NCBI GenBank assembly: GCA_035635855.1
Contig: DASQAF010000003.1
Span: 74,450 to 138,449 of the forward strand
Origin: UBA11740 sp035635855
GTDB lineage: Bacteria > Acidobacteriota > Blastocatellia > Pyrinomonadales > Pyrinomonadaceae
Length of the DNA: 64,000 bases
Reading direction: 5' to 3'
Position numbers and translations under genes: made by a program. The notes under the pieces are model-generated. The model was not told the origin of the DNA and made no database searches. It saw only the letters and a program-made list of their open reading frames with translations. Positions 25,490-35,500 of the stretch are shown here, in pieces. Within the stretch, counting starts at the first letter, position 1. Each line of letters opens with the position of its first letter.

Positions 25490-25797
25490 TCAGGCGAAAG
25501 CCGCGTAGCGGCTGAATGCTTATAGCTCTCGAGCTCAAATTCAACGAGCTCCTATAGGAGCGACATGTTTCTCGACCGCGGTTCGGCGCGGCTTCGCCGC
25601 CTGATGCGCGGAAGGTCTTCGACCTTCCGAGTTCGGTTTCAAGATGGGGGGCTATGCCCCTAATAAAGTTCTCAGGGCATAGCCCTGAAAATATATCTCG
25701 CTTACCGAAAGGCCATAGGCCTTCCCGCGCATCGGGCGGCAAAGCCGTTCAACGGACCTTCCGCACATCAGGCGGCGATGATGTCGCGCTTCTGAAT
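25490..25797. repeat. mosaic of small palindromes in the deoA-ispF spacer
   Basis: The 348-bp gap between deoA and ispF has no supported gene. It contains a chain of short hairpins: GCCGCGTAGCGGC, GGAAGGTCTTCGACCTTCC, GGGGCTATGCCCC, CAGGGCATAGCCCTG, AAAGGCCATAGGCCTT, and GGCGGCAAAGCCG with relatives. The words ACCTTCCG and GCGCAT(C/G)AGGCGGC recur. Two open frames across it (25467-25742 minus, 25654-26118 plus) are translations of these repeats and of the antisense strand of ispF. Confidence 0.75.
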
Positions 25798-26274
25798 CTA
25801 TTCTTTTGCCAACAGAACAATCGCATGCGCGGTAACGGCTTCGCCCCGGCCAACAGCATCCAGGCCTTCTCCCGTCTTCGCTTTCACACTGATGCTGGCG
25901 GTGCTCACTTTCAAAACGCTGGCCAGAGCATTGCGCATCGCCTCAATGTGCTCACGCAGTTTCGGTCGTTCCAGCGATATGGTCGAGTCAGCATTCACTA
26001 CTTTATAGCCCCGCGCGCGCATCACTTCGCTTACCCACGCCAACAGCTCAAGACTATCGGCATTCTTCCACCGCGGATCGTTATCCGGAAAGTGAACGCC
26101 CAGGTCGCCCTGAGCTAAGGCGCCCAGAATCGCATCGGCCAGTGCATGACAAAGAGCATCTCCGTCTGAGTGCGCATCGGGCCCGCGCTCAGAGTCGATA
26201 CGTACGCCGCCGAGAACCAGCGGCCGCCCCTCGACCAGTCGATGCGTGTCATGGCCAATGCCGATACGAAACAT
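25798..26274 (-). CDS. ispF: 2-C-methyl-D-erythritol 2,4-cyclodiphosphate synthase
   Basis: 158 aa, normal length. It catalyses the fifth step of the MEP isoprenoid pathway, releasing CMP and forming the cyclodiphosphate. RIGIGHDTHRL at the N-terminus holds the zinc-ligand Asp/His; SDGDALCHALADAILGALAQGDLGVHFPD is the IspF signature; the C-terminal KAKTGEGLDAVGRGEAV is conserved. It sits downstream of ispD, separated by a heptad hairpin spacer. This agrees with the common ispD-ispF pairing. Confidence 0.97.
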   Translation of the reverse strand: MFRIGIGHDTHRLVEGRPLVLGGVRIDSERGPDAHSDGDALCHALADAILGALAQGDLGVHFPDNDPRWKNADSLELLAWVSEVMRARGYKVVNADSTISLERPKLREHIEAMRNALASVLKVSTASISVKAKTGEGLDAVGRGEAVTAHAIVLLAKE

Positions 26275-26277
26275 AAG

Positions 26278-26352
26278 AAAGTGTCTTTAGAGCTTAGTTC
26301 TTAGAGCTTCGTTGTTTACCTAATCTAAGCTCTAAGTTCTAAGCTCAAAACT
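26278..26352. repeat. heptad inverted repeat in the ispD-ispF spacer
   Basis: Left arm: TTAGAGC TTAGTTC TTAGAGC TTCG. Right arm: TCTAAGC TCTAAGT TCTAAGC TC. The arms are near-perfect inverted copies around about 15 bp, the clearest example of the heptad hairpins in this window. Confidence 0.85.
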
Positions 26353-26354
26353 AA

Positions 26355-27038
26355 TCAGAACATCTTGAGCAGTGCTTCAGCTAACGCAAGGTCTTCTTCC
26401 CTGGTAATCTTAATGTTCCTGGCGGTGCCTTCGACTGCTACGATCTCGACGCCGAGACGTTCGACCAGAAAACTTTCGTCGCTAACTTCGACGCCCGCGG
26501 CTTCCGTCTGGTCAAGCGCTTCGTAGGCGCGCTTCAGGATCTCGAGACGAAAGCATTGTGGCGTCAGCGCTCGCCGCAGGCTATTACGCATTACGGTGCG
26601 CACGATTCGATTGCCTTCAACTTCTTTGATCGTGTCGGCTACGGGCGCTACTAAAACCGCGGCGCCGCTAGCCTTCGCGGCCTGCACCACTCGCGCAATC
26701 TCTTCCGGAGTAACGAACGGGCGCACGCCGTCGTGCACTGCCACGATCTCCGCTTCGCTTATGGCCGCCAGGCCATGCCGAACTGATTGAGCCCGCGTTT
26801 CGCCGCCAGCGACCACCCGGGAAAGTTTTCCCAGCCCGAACGCTTTCGCTTGAGACGAAAATCCCGCCGTCGCTTCGGCGGGTAAGACCGTAACTATTTC
26901 ATTGATGTCGTGGCAGCGCTCGAATTGTCTGAGCGCGTAAATGATAATTGGAATTCCGCCCAGCTCGAGGAACTGCTTGGGGCGGTTGCCGCCTAACCGA
27001 GTTCCGCTCCCGGCGGCGACAACAATCGCGACGTTCAT
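26355..27038 (-). CDS. ispD: 2-C-methyl-D-erythritol 4-phosphate cytidylyltransferase
   Basis: 227 aa. It transfers CMP to MEP in the isoprenoid pathway. Nucleotide-binding VAAGSGTRLGGNRPKQFLEL at the N-terminus, AVHDGVRPFVTPEEIARV (the IspD signature), and TPQCFRLEILKRAYE with ESFLVERLG near the end are all present. It begins 4 bp after the PIN-TRAM gene stop and is followed by ispF. The pathway products feed quinones and undecaprenyl phosphate. Confidence 0.97.
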   Translation of the reverse strand: MNVAIVVAAGSGTRLGGNRPKQFLELGGIPIIIYALRQFERCHDINEIVTVLPAEATAGFSSQAKAFGLGKLSRVVAGGETRAQSVRHGLAAISEAEIVAVHDGVRPFVTPEEIARVVQAAKASGAAVLVAPVADTIKEVEGNRIVRTVMRNSLRRALTPQCFRLEILKRAYEALDQTEAAGVEVSDESFLVERLGVEIVAVEGTARNIKITREEDLALAEALLKMF

Positions 27039-27042
27039 TCGC

Positions 27043-28134
27043 TTATGATTCAGTATCGTTAATGCGTGTCAGGCCCGGAGCCGATCGCACTTCACGCAGC
27101 GGCCGGCGCGAACGCTCGCCATTACCGGAGCCGTCGCTGTCTTCGTTAATCCGTCCGAAGATCATCTTGCCTGCGGTTGTTTGCAACACGCTGGTGACTG
27201 AGATGTCCGCATTCTTTCCAATCAAACGTCGCGCGTTATCCACCACCACCATGGTGCCGTCATCCAGATAGGCCACGCCCTGGTTATATTCTTTGCCTTC
27301 TTTCAAGATAAAAACGCGCATCGCTTCACCGGGCAGCACTACAGGTTTCAAAGCATTCGCCAGCTCGTTGATGTTCAGGACGTTGACCCCGCGCAGTTGC
27401 GCGACTTTATTTAAGTTGAAATCGTTAGTGACAATCACTGCGTCGGACTGCTTTCCCAGTTCGATCAATTTCAGGTCGACTTCCCGCACAGCCGGAAAAT
27501 CAGTCTCGACAATCTGAATGTCGAGTGAATTGTTATTCTGCAGACGATTGAGCATATCCAGACCGCGGCGCCCGCGCTGCCGCTTTGACGAGTCGGGAGA
27601 GTCGGCAACCTGTTGCAGCTCGCGCAGAATAAACTGAGGGATAATCAGCGTGCCGGTGAGAAACCCCGTTTCGGCCACGTCGGCAATGCGACCGTCGATA
27701 ATCACCGAAGTGTCAAGAATTTTCAGATCGCGCCGGGCAGTCTTGTCGCTAAAGATGCCGCCCAACGCCGACAATTCCAGGTGGTCGCCCTTGGCGGCGC
27801 CCACCATTAAGCCGACATAGGCCATGAAAAAGGTCAGGGAAAGAGTAAGGAACGTCTTCGTCTCAGGCGCGACAGCCATAGACTCCTGATTACTGATCAG
27901 TGAACCGATCAGGTAGGCGCCGATTATTCCGAGGATCGATCCGACTGCTGCTCCGATTAAGGTCTTGAGCGACGAACGCCGGATGCGCATCTCGAAAAAA
28001 ATTATGGCAACCCCGATCAGGCCGGCAACCGCGGTTGAGAAAAGGCGATGGCCGGGAACAGGGTGAAGTACATAGCCTGCCACCACCAAAATAACAGTAA
28101 AAATAAGCCTTATAAGAACGATATCAAAGCGCAT
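27043..28134 (-). CDS. PIN-TRAM domain membrane protein (YacL-like putative RNase)
   Basis: About 363 aa from the ATG at 28134 (MRFDIVLIRLIFTVIL); a longer frame reaches 28176. Four hydrophobic helices at the N-terminus anchor it in the membrane. A PIN nuclease domain follows with LDTSVIIDGRIADVAETGFL (catalytic Asp) and QSDAVIVTNDFNLNKVA. A TRAM RNA-binding domain sits at the C-terminus (ILKEGKEYNQGVAYLDDGTMVVVDNAR). This is the YacL architecture, often found next to ispD as here (4-bp spacing). The enzymatic activity is inferred from the fold. Confidence 0.93.
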   Translation of the reverse strand: MRFDIVLIRLIFTVILVVAGYVLHPVPGHRLFSTAVAGLIGVAIIFFEMRIRRSSLKTLIGAAVGSILGIIGAYLIGSLISNQESMAVAPETKTFLTLSLTFFMAYVGLMVGAAKGDHLELSALGGIFSDKTARRDLKILDTSVIIDGRIADVAETGFLTGTLIIPQFILRELQQVADSPDSSKRQRGRRGLDMLNRLQNNNSLDIQIVETDFPAVREVDLKLIELGKQSDAVIVTNDFNLNKVAQLRGVNVLNINELANALKPVVLPGEAMRVFILKEGKEYNQGVAYLDDGTMVVVDNARRLIGKNADISVTSVLQTTAGKMIFGRINEDSDGSGNGERSRRPLREVRSAPGLTRINDTES

Positions 28135-28243
28135 GATCGGCGGCATTCTAGCATGCTGGGAGCCGTCCGTCACCATAAGTTTCGTGCTATCCGACGGTTA
28201 TCTGAATGCCGTAAAGAACGCCGGTACCGCAACATTGTGCCCT

Positions 28244-28954
28244 TTATTTCCCTTTACGGTACTGTCTGCGCTTCATCGCTTCAGCACTAATAAGACAGAA
28301 AGCGAGCCACGTCAAACCTTCTGCGATCGCCCCCAGCACGTCGCTCAGATAGTGAGCCCCCAGATAGATGCGACTGAAGCCGACCAACGCGACCATGACC
28401 AGTGCAATCGGGATCGCTAATAACTTCCAGGGCTGGCTCGCTGGTCGCGACAGTACGAAGCAGCACAACGTTCCATAGAACACCGTAGCCATCATCGTGT
28501 GGCCGCTGGGAAAGCTATAGGTTGTCAGCGTCACGATGGGATGATCGAATTGGGGACGCGGGCGCACAAAAAGATACTTTAGAAGAAGGTTTAGCAGCAT
28601 GCCGCCGAATACAGCCATCATCAAGGTAAATACCCAGTCGCGAAGCCCGCGCACCCACCAGTAAGCACAAATTGCCAGCGTCACAATAGCCACGACCCAC
28701 AGAGAATGTAGTTCCGTGACCACTCGCATTAGAGCAGTCACTGCGGCTGAAGAGTGAGCGTGCAACCATAGGCTGAATCGAACGTCAACGATCGTGATTG
28801 GATCACCGGTCGCAACATCTTCGGCAATTGCGCCAAAGAGCCAGATGGCGGCGATCAGGGCAAGCAGGCACAAAGTCAGGTAGAGCCCGGGAGTCCCTTG
28901 CGGAGAAAGACGAGCCTGGACGAACCGTTTGAGTTTCTCAGATCGAATATGCAA
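28244..28954 (-). CDS. PAP2-family membrane phosphatase
   Basis: 236 aa with about six membrane helices. The three-part phosphatase signature is complete: KYLFVRPRP, PSGHTM and SRIYLGAHYLSDV. These enzymes dephosphorylate lipid phosphates such as undecaprenyl pyrophosphate or phosphatidic acid on the outer face of the inner membrane. The start is a TTG at 28954 with AGAGG nine bases upstream. The nearby diacylglycerol-kinase-like gene suggests a role in lipid phosphate turnover, but the substrate is not determined. Confidence 0.9.
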   Translation of the reverse strand: MHIRSEKLKRFVQARLSPQGTPGLYLTLCLLALIAAIWLFGAIAEDVATGDPITIVDVRFSLWLHAHSSAAVTALMRVVTELHSLWVVAIVTLAICAYWWVRGLRDWVFTLMMAVFGGMLLNLLLKYLFVRPRPQFDHPIVTLTTYSFPSGHTMMATVFYGTLCCFVLSRPASQPWKLLAIPIALVMVALVGFSRIYLGAHYLSDVLGAIAEGLTWLAFCLISAEAMKRRQYRKGK

Positions 28955-29040
28955 GCGCGGTTACCTCTGCAGTGATCGACGAGATTACGGCACGGGCTTC
29001 AGTCTGGAATACCCGCCCGGAATTACCGACTGAAGCTGTC

Positions 29041-29856
29041 TCACTGACTCAAACGAATCCATCCATCCGGGGTATGACGAAACTCTTCTTTGGTTGTGAC
29101 TGCGAATGATACGCTCGCGGGTTGCCACATCATGCGCTCCACCGTGATGTGCGGGTGATCAATGCGAATTACATTGAATGAATTTGCTTCGCCGCGGCCG
29201 CGCGTCGAAGACGCAGTACCGGCCTGGACGACCAGCGCGGAGTGTCCGCGAATTTTGTAACGCTGCGCCGTATGACCGGTATGACTCATGTGTAGATGCC
29301 CGGCGAGAAACAGATCCGCGCCACAGTCAGCCAAGCCGGCCATCGCCATTTCAGCCCGACCGACCAATTCGCGTTCCTTGTACCCTTCGGGAAGTTCAAA
29401 CGGGTGGTGTGTTACTACCGCCTTTACTATCTCGTCGGCTGCGCCATACAACTCTTCCCGAATGCGTGCGACTTGATATTGATTGATCCGTCCACCCTTT
29501 ATCGTCAAAGAACGCGCCGTATTGACGCCTATGACGACGATTTCCTCGTCGGCATACGTCGGCTGAAGATCACCGGTGATATGGCGGCGGTACTTATCGA
29601 GCGGCTTTAGAAAACGTGCGAAGACATTATGCAGCGGCACATCGTGGTTCCCGGGAACGACGATCTGTGGCTGTGGCAACTGATCGAGAAAGGAGCGCGC
29701 CTCGCGAAATTGCCAGGAGCGTGCTCGCTGCGTCAGATCGCCGGAAACAGCCACCAGATCCGGCCGTATCTCGCTTACTGCCTTGATTAACGGATCGATG
29801 ATCTGCGCGTCAACGTGGCCAAAATGTAAGTCAGAAAGGTGTACCAGGGTGCGCAT
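29041..29856 (-). CDS. calcineurin-like metallophosphoesterase (CpdA type)
   Basis: 271 aa cytosolic phosphoesterase. Metal ligands: HLSDLHFGHVD (residues 7-17), VSGDLTQRA, VPGNHDVPL, TKAVVTHHPFE-like segment around 150 and FLAGHLHMSHTG. This is the class III nucleotide-cyclase-phosphodiesterase-like group including CpdA, but cAMP specificity is not shown by sequence. It lies 3 bp downstream of the lipid kinase gene, so the two are probably co-transcribed. Confidence 0.9.
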   Translation of the reverse strand: MRTLVHLSDLHFGHVDAQIIDPLIKAVSEIRPDLVAVSGDLTQRARSWQFREARSFLDQLPQPQIVVPGNHDVPLHNVFARFLKPLDKYRRHITGDLQPTYADEEIVVIGVNTARSLTIKGGRINQYQVARIREELYGAADEIVKAVVTHHPFELPEGYKERELVGRAEMAMAGLADCGADLFLAGHLHMSHTGHTAQRYKIRGHSALVVQAGTASSTRGRGEANSFNVIRIDHPHITVERMMWQPASVSFAVTTKEEFRHTPDGWIRLSQ

Positions 29857-29859
29857 CTC

Positions 29860-30768
29860 TCATGCATCTTCCTTGTTGGGCACAATCACCCGCAAGGCGC
29901 CGGGCCGCACGCGATAATGAAGCGGGGTCTCCAAAACATCCACCTCTCCGTCGAATGCCACGCGCAAACGCTTGTGCCTCGTTTGGACCCTTATCTCTTT
30001 TGTGCACAGGGCGAGAAAATCTTTCTCTTCACGAAGCCGGCCGAACAGGGCCCGCAAAGCCAATCGGATCAACCCCCATCTGCCGGTGCGGTGAGTTATG
30101 TAAAGGCTCAATTGTCCCCGATCCAGACGTTCGCGCAGGCCAATATTAAGTCTCTCCATCGCATATTCGTTATTGCCGACAAAAACGAATGGCGTTCGGC
30201 GACGAAATTCCCTTCCGTCCACACTCAAGCGAACATCGAGAAAAGGATATCTGCGAAACACTGTCACTGCGGCCCAAACGAATGCCGGCCATTTGCCCGC
30301 ACCCAGGCGCTGCTCCTTCTCACGTTCAAGAACCATCGTTGGGTACAAGCCCAGGCTCGAATTGTTGAGAAAGATTCTTCCGTTGACTTCGCCCACATCA
30401 ACGCTGATGATGCGGCCCGATGCTATCGCGCGCGCAGCGAGATCCAGATCGTTCGGAATCTTCAAATCTCTCGCGAAATGATTGAGCGTGCCGAGCGGCA
30501 GAACACCCAGAATCTTATCGCTCCCGACGACTGCCGAGGCTACTGCATTGATGGTGCCATCGCCGCCACCGGCTACGATGACTGTCCAGTCGCCGCGGGC
30601 AGCTTCGCGCGCAAGTTCGGCGACCTTAACGCCCGATTCAGCTAAAGTGATCTGGGCAGTGACCCCACTGCCATCGAAGACTTCGGCCAAGCGCCGGCGC
30701 ACTTCCTCTTTGTTGCTCATTCCTGAGCGAGTATTAATGATCACCTTCGCTGAGCTTATTCCCGGCAC
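29860..30768 (-). CDS. diacylglycerol/sphingosine kinase-like lipid kinase (YegS/DagK type)
   Basis: About 302 aa if started at the GTG at 30768 (MPGISSAKVIINTRSG); the open frame extends to 30897, but that part crosses the divergent RNase promoter region. The catalytic domain has INTRSGMSNKEEV, VAGGDGTINAVASAVVG with the nucleotide-binding GGDGT, LPLGTLNHFARDL and a C-terminal lobe with AFDGEVDVLETPLHY. The family phosphorylates diacylglycerol or related lipids at the inner membrane. The metallophosphoesterase gene follows 3 bp downstream, and the PAP2 gene is next. Confidence 0.88.
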   Translation of the reverse strand: MPGISSAKVIINTRSGMSNKEEVRRRLAEVFDGSGVTAQITLAESGVKVAELAREAARGDWTVIVAGGGDGTINAVASAVVGSDKILGVLPLGTLNHFARDLKIPNDLDLAARAIASGRIISVDVGEVNGRIFLNNSSLGLYPTMVLEREKEQRLGAGKWPAFVWAAVTVFRRYPFLDVRLSVDGREFRRRTPFVFVGNNEYAMERLNIGLRERLDRGQLSLYITHRTGRWGLIRLALRALFGRLREEKDFLALCTKEIRVQTRHKRLRVAFDGEVDVLETPLHYRVRPGALRVIVPNKEDA

Positions 30769-30882
30769 GGTTGGTTTAAGCTTACAGGAGTTGTGCGGCA
30801 AGTGAATAACTGTGGGGTTAAGCTCCGCCGCAAACCGACGTCCACTGGATTTTCCCGAGTCTTTGACGTAAACAAGTATCAA

Positions 30883-32370
30883 ATGACACAAAAGCATTTG
30901 GGTTCGGACTCATTGAATCTAGTTGCTATCGCCCATCAGGCGATGCTTGGCGCCGGATTCGTACCGGACACGCCGCCCTCGGTTTTGGATGAATTGCAGT
31001 CGTTGCCGGCCGAGTCCCAGCCCGTCGCTTCGGATTCTTCGGTGCGAGATCTGCGTTCGTTACTGTGGTCATCAATAGACGATCGCAAGTCCCGCGATCT
31101 CGATCAGGTCGAGTATGCCGAAGAGTTAGCCAACGGTGACATTCGCGTGATGGTCGGCATCGCGGATGTCGACGGACTCGTGCCAAAAGGATCAGCCATC
31201 GATGCTCATGCGGCTGAGAATGGCACGTCGGTTTATGCCGGTTTCAAGATTTTTCCAATGCTGCCTGAGCAACTATCGACGGACAGAACTTCGTTGGTAG
31301 GCGGTGCAGATCGTCTTTCAATTGTTACTGAATTGATAGTCGCAACTGATGGCACGGTGAAATCGAGCGACGTATTCCCAGCGCTGCTGCACAACTACGC
31401 CAAGCTTTCGTATGAAGCGGTTGGCGCCTGGCTCGATGACAAAGGTCCGACACCTCCTGAGGTTGCGCAGGTGCCGGGAATGGACGCTCAGATACGTCTG
31501 CAGTTCGAGGCTGCGCAACATCTGCGCCAGATGCGAAGAGAGCAAGGCGCGTTGGAGTTGGAAACAATTCAGGCTTCTCCGGTGATGAACAGCGACGGCA
31601 AAGTCACCGACCTGGTGATAATTGAACACGACAGTGCGCGCGACCTGATCGAAAATTTTATGATTGCTGCCAATGTCGCGATGGCCCAGTTTCTGGAGGC
31701 GAAAGGTGTCTTCTCCATCCGCCGGGTCGTCCGCACCCCGGAACACTGGTCGCGCATTGTGGAGATTGCCGAATCGCTCCACGACAATCTGCCGGCCGCA
31801 CCCGACTCTCGAGCCCTGGCGGATTTCATGGCGCGTCGCAAAGCCGCCGACCCGGCACACTTCCCTGATCTTTCACTATCAATCGTAAAGCTGCTCGGTC
31901 CTGGTGAATACACAGTGCAAAAGCCGGGCGCCTCGGCTGAAGGACACTTCGGCCTGGCAGTTCACGACTACACGCACTCGACTGCGCCCAATCGGCGCTT
32001 TGCCGATCTGGTGACGCAGCGTTTGGTCAAAGCGGCGCTCCGCAAAGCCCCGCCGCCTTACACGGAAACAGAGTTGACGGCAATCGCCGCGCATTGCACC
32101 GAGCGCGAGGATGCCGCACGCAAAGTTGAACGCAAGATGCGCAAAGTTGCCGCCGCGGTGCTGATGCAAAAGCGGATAGGTGAAGTCTTCGACGCCATCG
32201 TGACGGGCGTGACGCCGAAAGGAATTTTCGCGCGCGTCCTAAGACCACCAGTGGACGGGCTCGTTGTGCGGGGAGAACAGGGGCTTCGCGTGGGAGAGAA
32301 GATCCGCGTCAAGTTGCTCTCGGCTGATCCGCAGCGCGGCTTCATCGACTTCGGGCGTGTCGGTGGGTAA
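30883..32370 (+). CDS. RNB-domain exoribonuclease (RNase II/R family, short form)
   Basis: About 495 aa from the ATG at 30883; a GTG at 30793 would add 30 unconserved residues. The RNB catalytic core is visible: DDRKSRDLDQVEYAEEL carries the magnesium-binding Asp cluster, followed by GIADVDGLVPKGSAIDAHA. Near the end come HDYTHSTAPNRRFADLVTQRL (catalytic Arg region) and a C-terminal S1-like domain (DAIVTGVTPKGIFARVLRPPVDGLV). It is shorter than RNase R because the N-terminal cold-shock domains are absent. It degrades RNA 3' to 5'. It is divergently transcribed from the lipid kinase. Confidence 0.9.
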   Translation: MTQKHLGSDSLNLVAIAHQAMLGAGFVPDTPPSVLDELQSLPAESQPVASDSSVRDLRSLLWSSIDDRKSRDLDQVEYAEELANGDIRVMVGIADVDGLVPKGSAIDAHAAENGTSVYAGFKIFPMLPEQLSTDRTSLVGGADRLSIVTELIVATDGTVKSSDVFPALLHNYAKLSYEAVGAWLDDKGPTPPEVAQVPGMDAQIRLQFEAAQHLRQMRREQGALELETIQASPVMNSDGKVTDLVIIEHDSARDLIENFMIAANVAMAQFLEAKGVFSIRRVVRTPEHWSRIVEIAESLHDNLPAAPDSRALADFMARRKAADPAHFPDLSLSIVKLLGPGEYTVQKPGASAEGHFGLAVHDYTHSTAPNRRFADLVTQRLVKAALRKAPPPYTETELTAIAAHCTEREDAARKVERKMRKVAAAVLMQKRIGEVFDAIVTGVTPKGIFARVLRPPVDGLVVRGEQGLRVGEKIRVKLLSADPQRGFIDFGRVGG

Positions 32371-32394
32371 CCGTTTTCGCGAGCCCACCGGAAG

Positions 32395-32490
32395 ATATTA
32401 ACGCCAAGGACGCTAAGGAAGGCACCAAACGGTCGCAAAGAAGTTTTCCCTGGCAACCTTTGCGTGAACCTTTGCGCCCTTTGCGTTTAG
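32395..32490. repeat. inverted repeat of CTTTGCG-type units
   Basis: AACGCCAAGGACGCTAAGGAAGGC on the left (quoted in part: CGCCAAGGACGCTAAGG) faces CCTTTGCG units (CCTTTGCGTGAACCTTTGCG) on the right. It lies in the convergent spacer between the RNase and the propeller protein gene. Related sequence is at 41450-41550. Confidence 0.6.
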
Positions 32491-32517
32491 ATCAACCTAA
32501 GTTCATTTCCAACAAGA

Positions 32518-35500
32518 TCAAGGCCGGGGCGCCTCACCTAACGGTTTCACAACTACCGCCGGAATGCTCTGATCGCGCACCAGTTGATTGAACGCCGGTA
32601 CGTCGGTCTTTATGATCTGCGCCAGCCTTTGAAGTTGGGCATCGATCTGGGCGGCCAACTCTTCATAAACTGCGTATGACTGATCGTTCGGAGGTGTTTC
32701 CGATCGCGCGGCAACTCCGCCCAGCGCGGCCAGCTTGTTGTTTAGCCTGATCGGAAAGTTCAGCGGGTCCTGGCTGCTTTGGTTCTTGGTTTGATAGAGC
32801 GCTTCTTCCACCTCAGTCAGCTTCTTATTCAAGGCCGCGCCGGCATCAGCAATCGGCTTCGATTGTCCGCCCACACGCTTCACCAGATCCTCAACCTGCT
32901 TTTTCACGTCGCGAATCTGAATGATCGCGTTGTGCGTCTCGTTTAGCTTGTCCCGAATCTTCAAAGAGAGATCCAGTTGCTTTGCGTAGTCGGCCGCGGT
33001 CGTCGTCAGGCGCGGATCCGGTTTGACTTCGAAGCGCTCGGTCATCGTCGCGCCGTCGACCGTCAGCTTCACCTGGTAATTCCCGGGCACGACGCGCGGC
33101 CCACGCGTTTCACCCGCCCACAGAATCATCCCCGGAAAACGCACTGCTTCCGCATAACGCAAGTCCCAGACAAAACGATTCAAACCGGCATCAGTCGTCA
33201 CACGTGCTGGTCCGCCACCGCCGAAGCCTTCGTCCTCTCCCGGCGGTGCTTGCGGTTGTTCTCCCGGTGAAGGGGCAGCATTAGGTCTCGGCAATCTGCC
33301 GGTAAACTTCCGAATTGACTTGCCGTTTGAATCAAAGAACTCAAGCACGACATCCGAGGTGGGCTTGGCCTTCAGCGAGTAGTACACAACCACTCCGTTA
33401 GCGGGATTCTTGCCCACCGTCGCTGTCGCCGGCAGATTGAAGCCGCCGCCTCCGGGCATGCGATAGGCATCTTTGGGTTTGAAGAGTCTAGTGTCGCTGG
33501 TTGCTTTGAAGCCACCGGCCTCCATCGCCTGATGAATCAGCGGCAGATCGTCAAAGATCCAGAACGCACGGCCCTGTGTCGCGGCCACCAGTTCCTGCTC
33601 GCGTTTATGAATTGCCAGATCGGTGATGGGAACGATGGGAAGATTGAACTGCATCGTTTGCCAGTTAGCCCCATCATCAAATGAAACATAGAGGCCCGTC
33701 TCAGTTCCCGCGTAGAGTAGACCGCGCTTGTTTGGGTCCTCGCGAATTACCCGGGTAAAGGCGCCATCGGGAATGCCGCTGGTGATTTTCTTCCAGCTCT
33801 TGCCATAGTCGCTGGTCTTGTAGAGATACGGTTTGTAGTCGTCATACTTGTACATCGTCGCGGCGACGTATGCGGTCGCCGGATCGAACGGCGAAGCATC
33901 GAGCGAATTAATTTGAATCCATTCCGGCATGATGTCTTTCGCCGGTGTGACATTCGTCCAGTTCTTTCCGCCGTCGCGTGTCACATAGACGAGGCCATCA
34001 TCGGAGCCGCACCAGATCGTGCCCGCCTGCGCCGGCGATTCCATCACCGTGAAGATCGTGTCGTAGTATTCAATGCTCGTATTGTCTTTGGTAATCGGCC
34101 CGCCGGACGAGCCCTGCTTTGATTTATCGTTGCGGGTCAGATCCGGACTAATTACTTCCCAGCTTTGTCCTTCATTGGTCGATTTGAAGAGCACGTTCGC
34201 GCCCGCGTACAGCGTGTTCCCATCGTGAGGAGAAAAAACGATCGGAAAATTCCATTGGAAGCGGTACTTAATGTCGCCCGCGCCCCAGCCCATCGGATTG
34301 TTCGGGTAGGGATTCACGTCACGAAGTTGTCCGGTGTGATGATCGTAGCGCGTGATCAAGCCGTCGTATGAACCGGCGAAAATTATCAAAGAATCCTTTG
34401 GCGAAGGCGCAATCCATCCGGACTCGCCGCCGCCAACGTCGAACCAGGCGCTGGTCGTAATCCCAAAGTCGGTCGTGCGGCTGGCGATGCGCACAGTCGA
34501 GTTGTCCTGCTGCGCGCCATAGACGTGATAGGGGAAATCATTATCGAGCGCCACGCGATAAAACTGCGCCGTCGGCTGATCCTGCTCGCTCCAACTCTTG
34601 CCGCCATTAAAGGAAACATTAGCCCCGCCGTCGTTGCTTTCGATCATGCGGTTCGGATCGTCGGGCGCGATCCAGAGATCGTGATTGTCGCCGTGCGGCA
34701 CGCCGATGCCATTGAAGGTACGGCCGCCGTCGTTCGATCTGTAGAAGCCAGTGTTCAGCACATAGACCGTGTCGGCGCTTTTCGGATCGGCGTAGATGCG
34801 CGAGTAGTACCAGGCGCGTTGGCGCAGGTTGCGTTGCTCGTTCGTCTTCGTCCACGTCTTCCCGCCATTGTCTGAGCGGAAGACACCGCCGTCTTCGGCT
34901 TCGACAATCGCCCACAAGCGATCAGAATTCGCCGCCGAGACAGTTATCCCTACGATTCCGATTGTTCCCTTCGGCAAGCCCGGGTTACGCGTGATTTCAG
35001 TCCAGGTATCGCCGCCATCTGTCGATTTAAAGATGCCGCTGCCCGCGCCGCCGCTCTCCAACGTCCACGGCTTGCGATAGACCTCCCAGAATCCGGCGTA
35101 CAGAATACTTGGATTCGTGGGATCGATAATCAGATCGCACGCGCCGGCCTTATCGCTCCGAAACAGAACCTTCTCCCAGGTCTTGCCGCCGTCCTTCGAG
35201 CGAAACACGCCGCGCTGCTGGTTCGGTGCCCAGACGTGTCCTTGCGCCGCCACGTAGACGATGTCCGGATTTTTCGGATTCACTCGGATGCGTGAAATCT
35301 GTCGGGTGTCTTCCAGGCCGGTGTGCTTCCAGGTTTTGCCGCCGTCGGTCGATTTGTAAACGCCATCGCCGTGCGAGACGTTGCCGCGGATCGGAGACTC
35401 GCCCATGCCCACATAGATCGTATTTGGATCGGAATCAGACAAACCGATCGCGCCGACTGAGCCGGTGCCGAAAACCGAACCATCGCTAATTGGTTCCCAA

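Noticed and set aside
25467..26118. Open frames across the deoA-ispF spacer
   Set aside because: They translate palindromic repeats and the antisense strand of ispF; no family or start signal.
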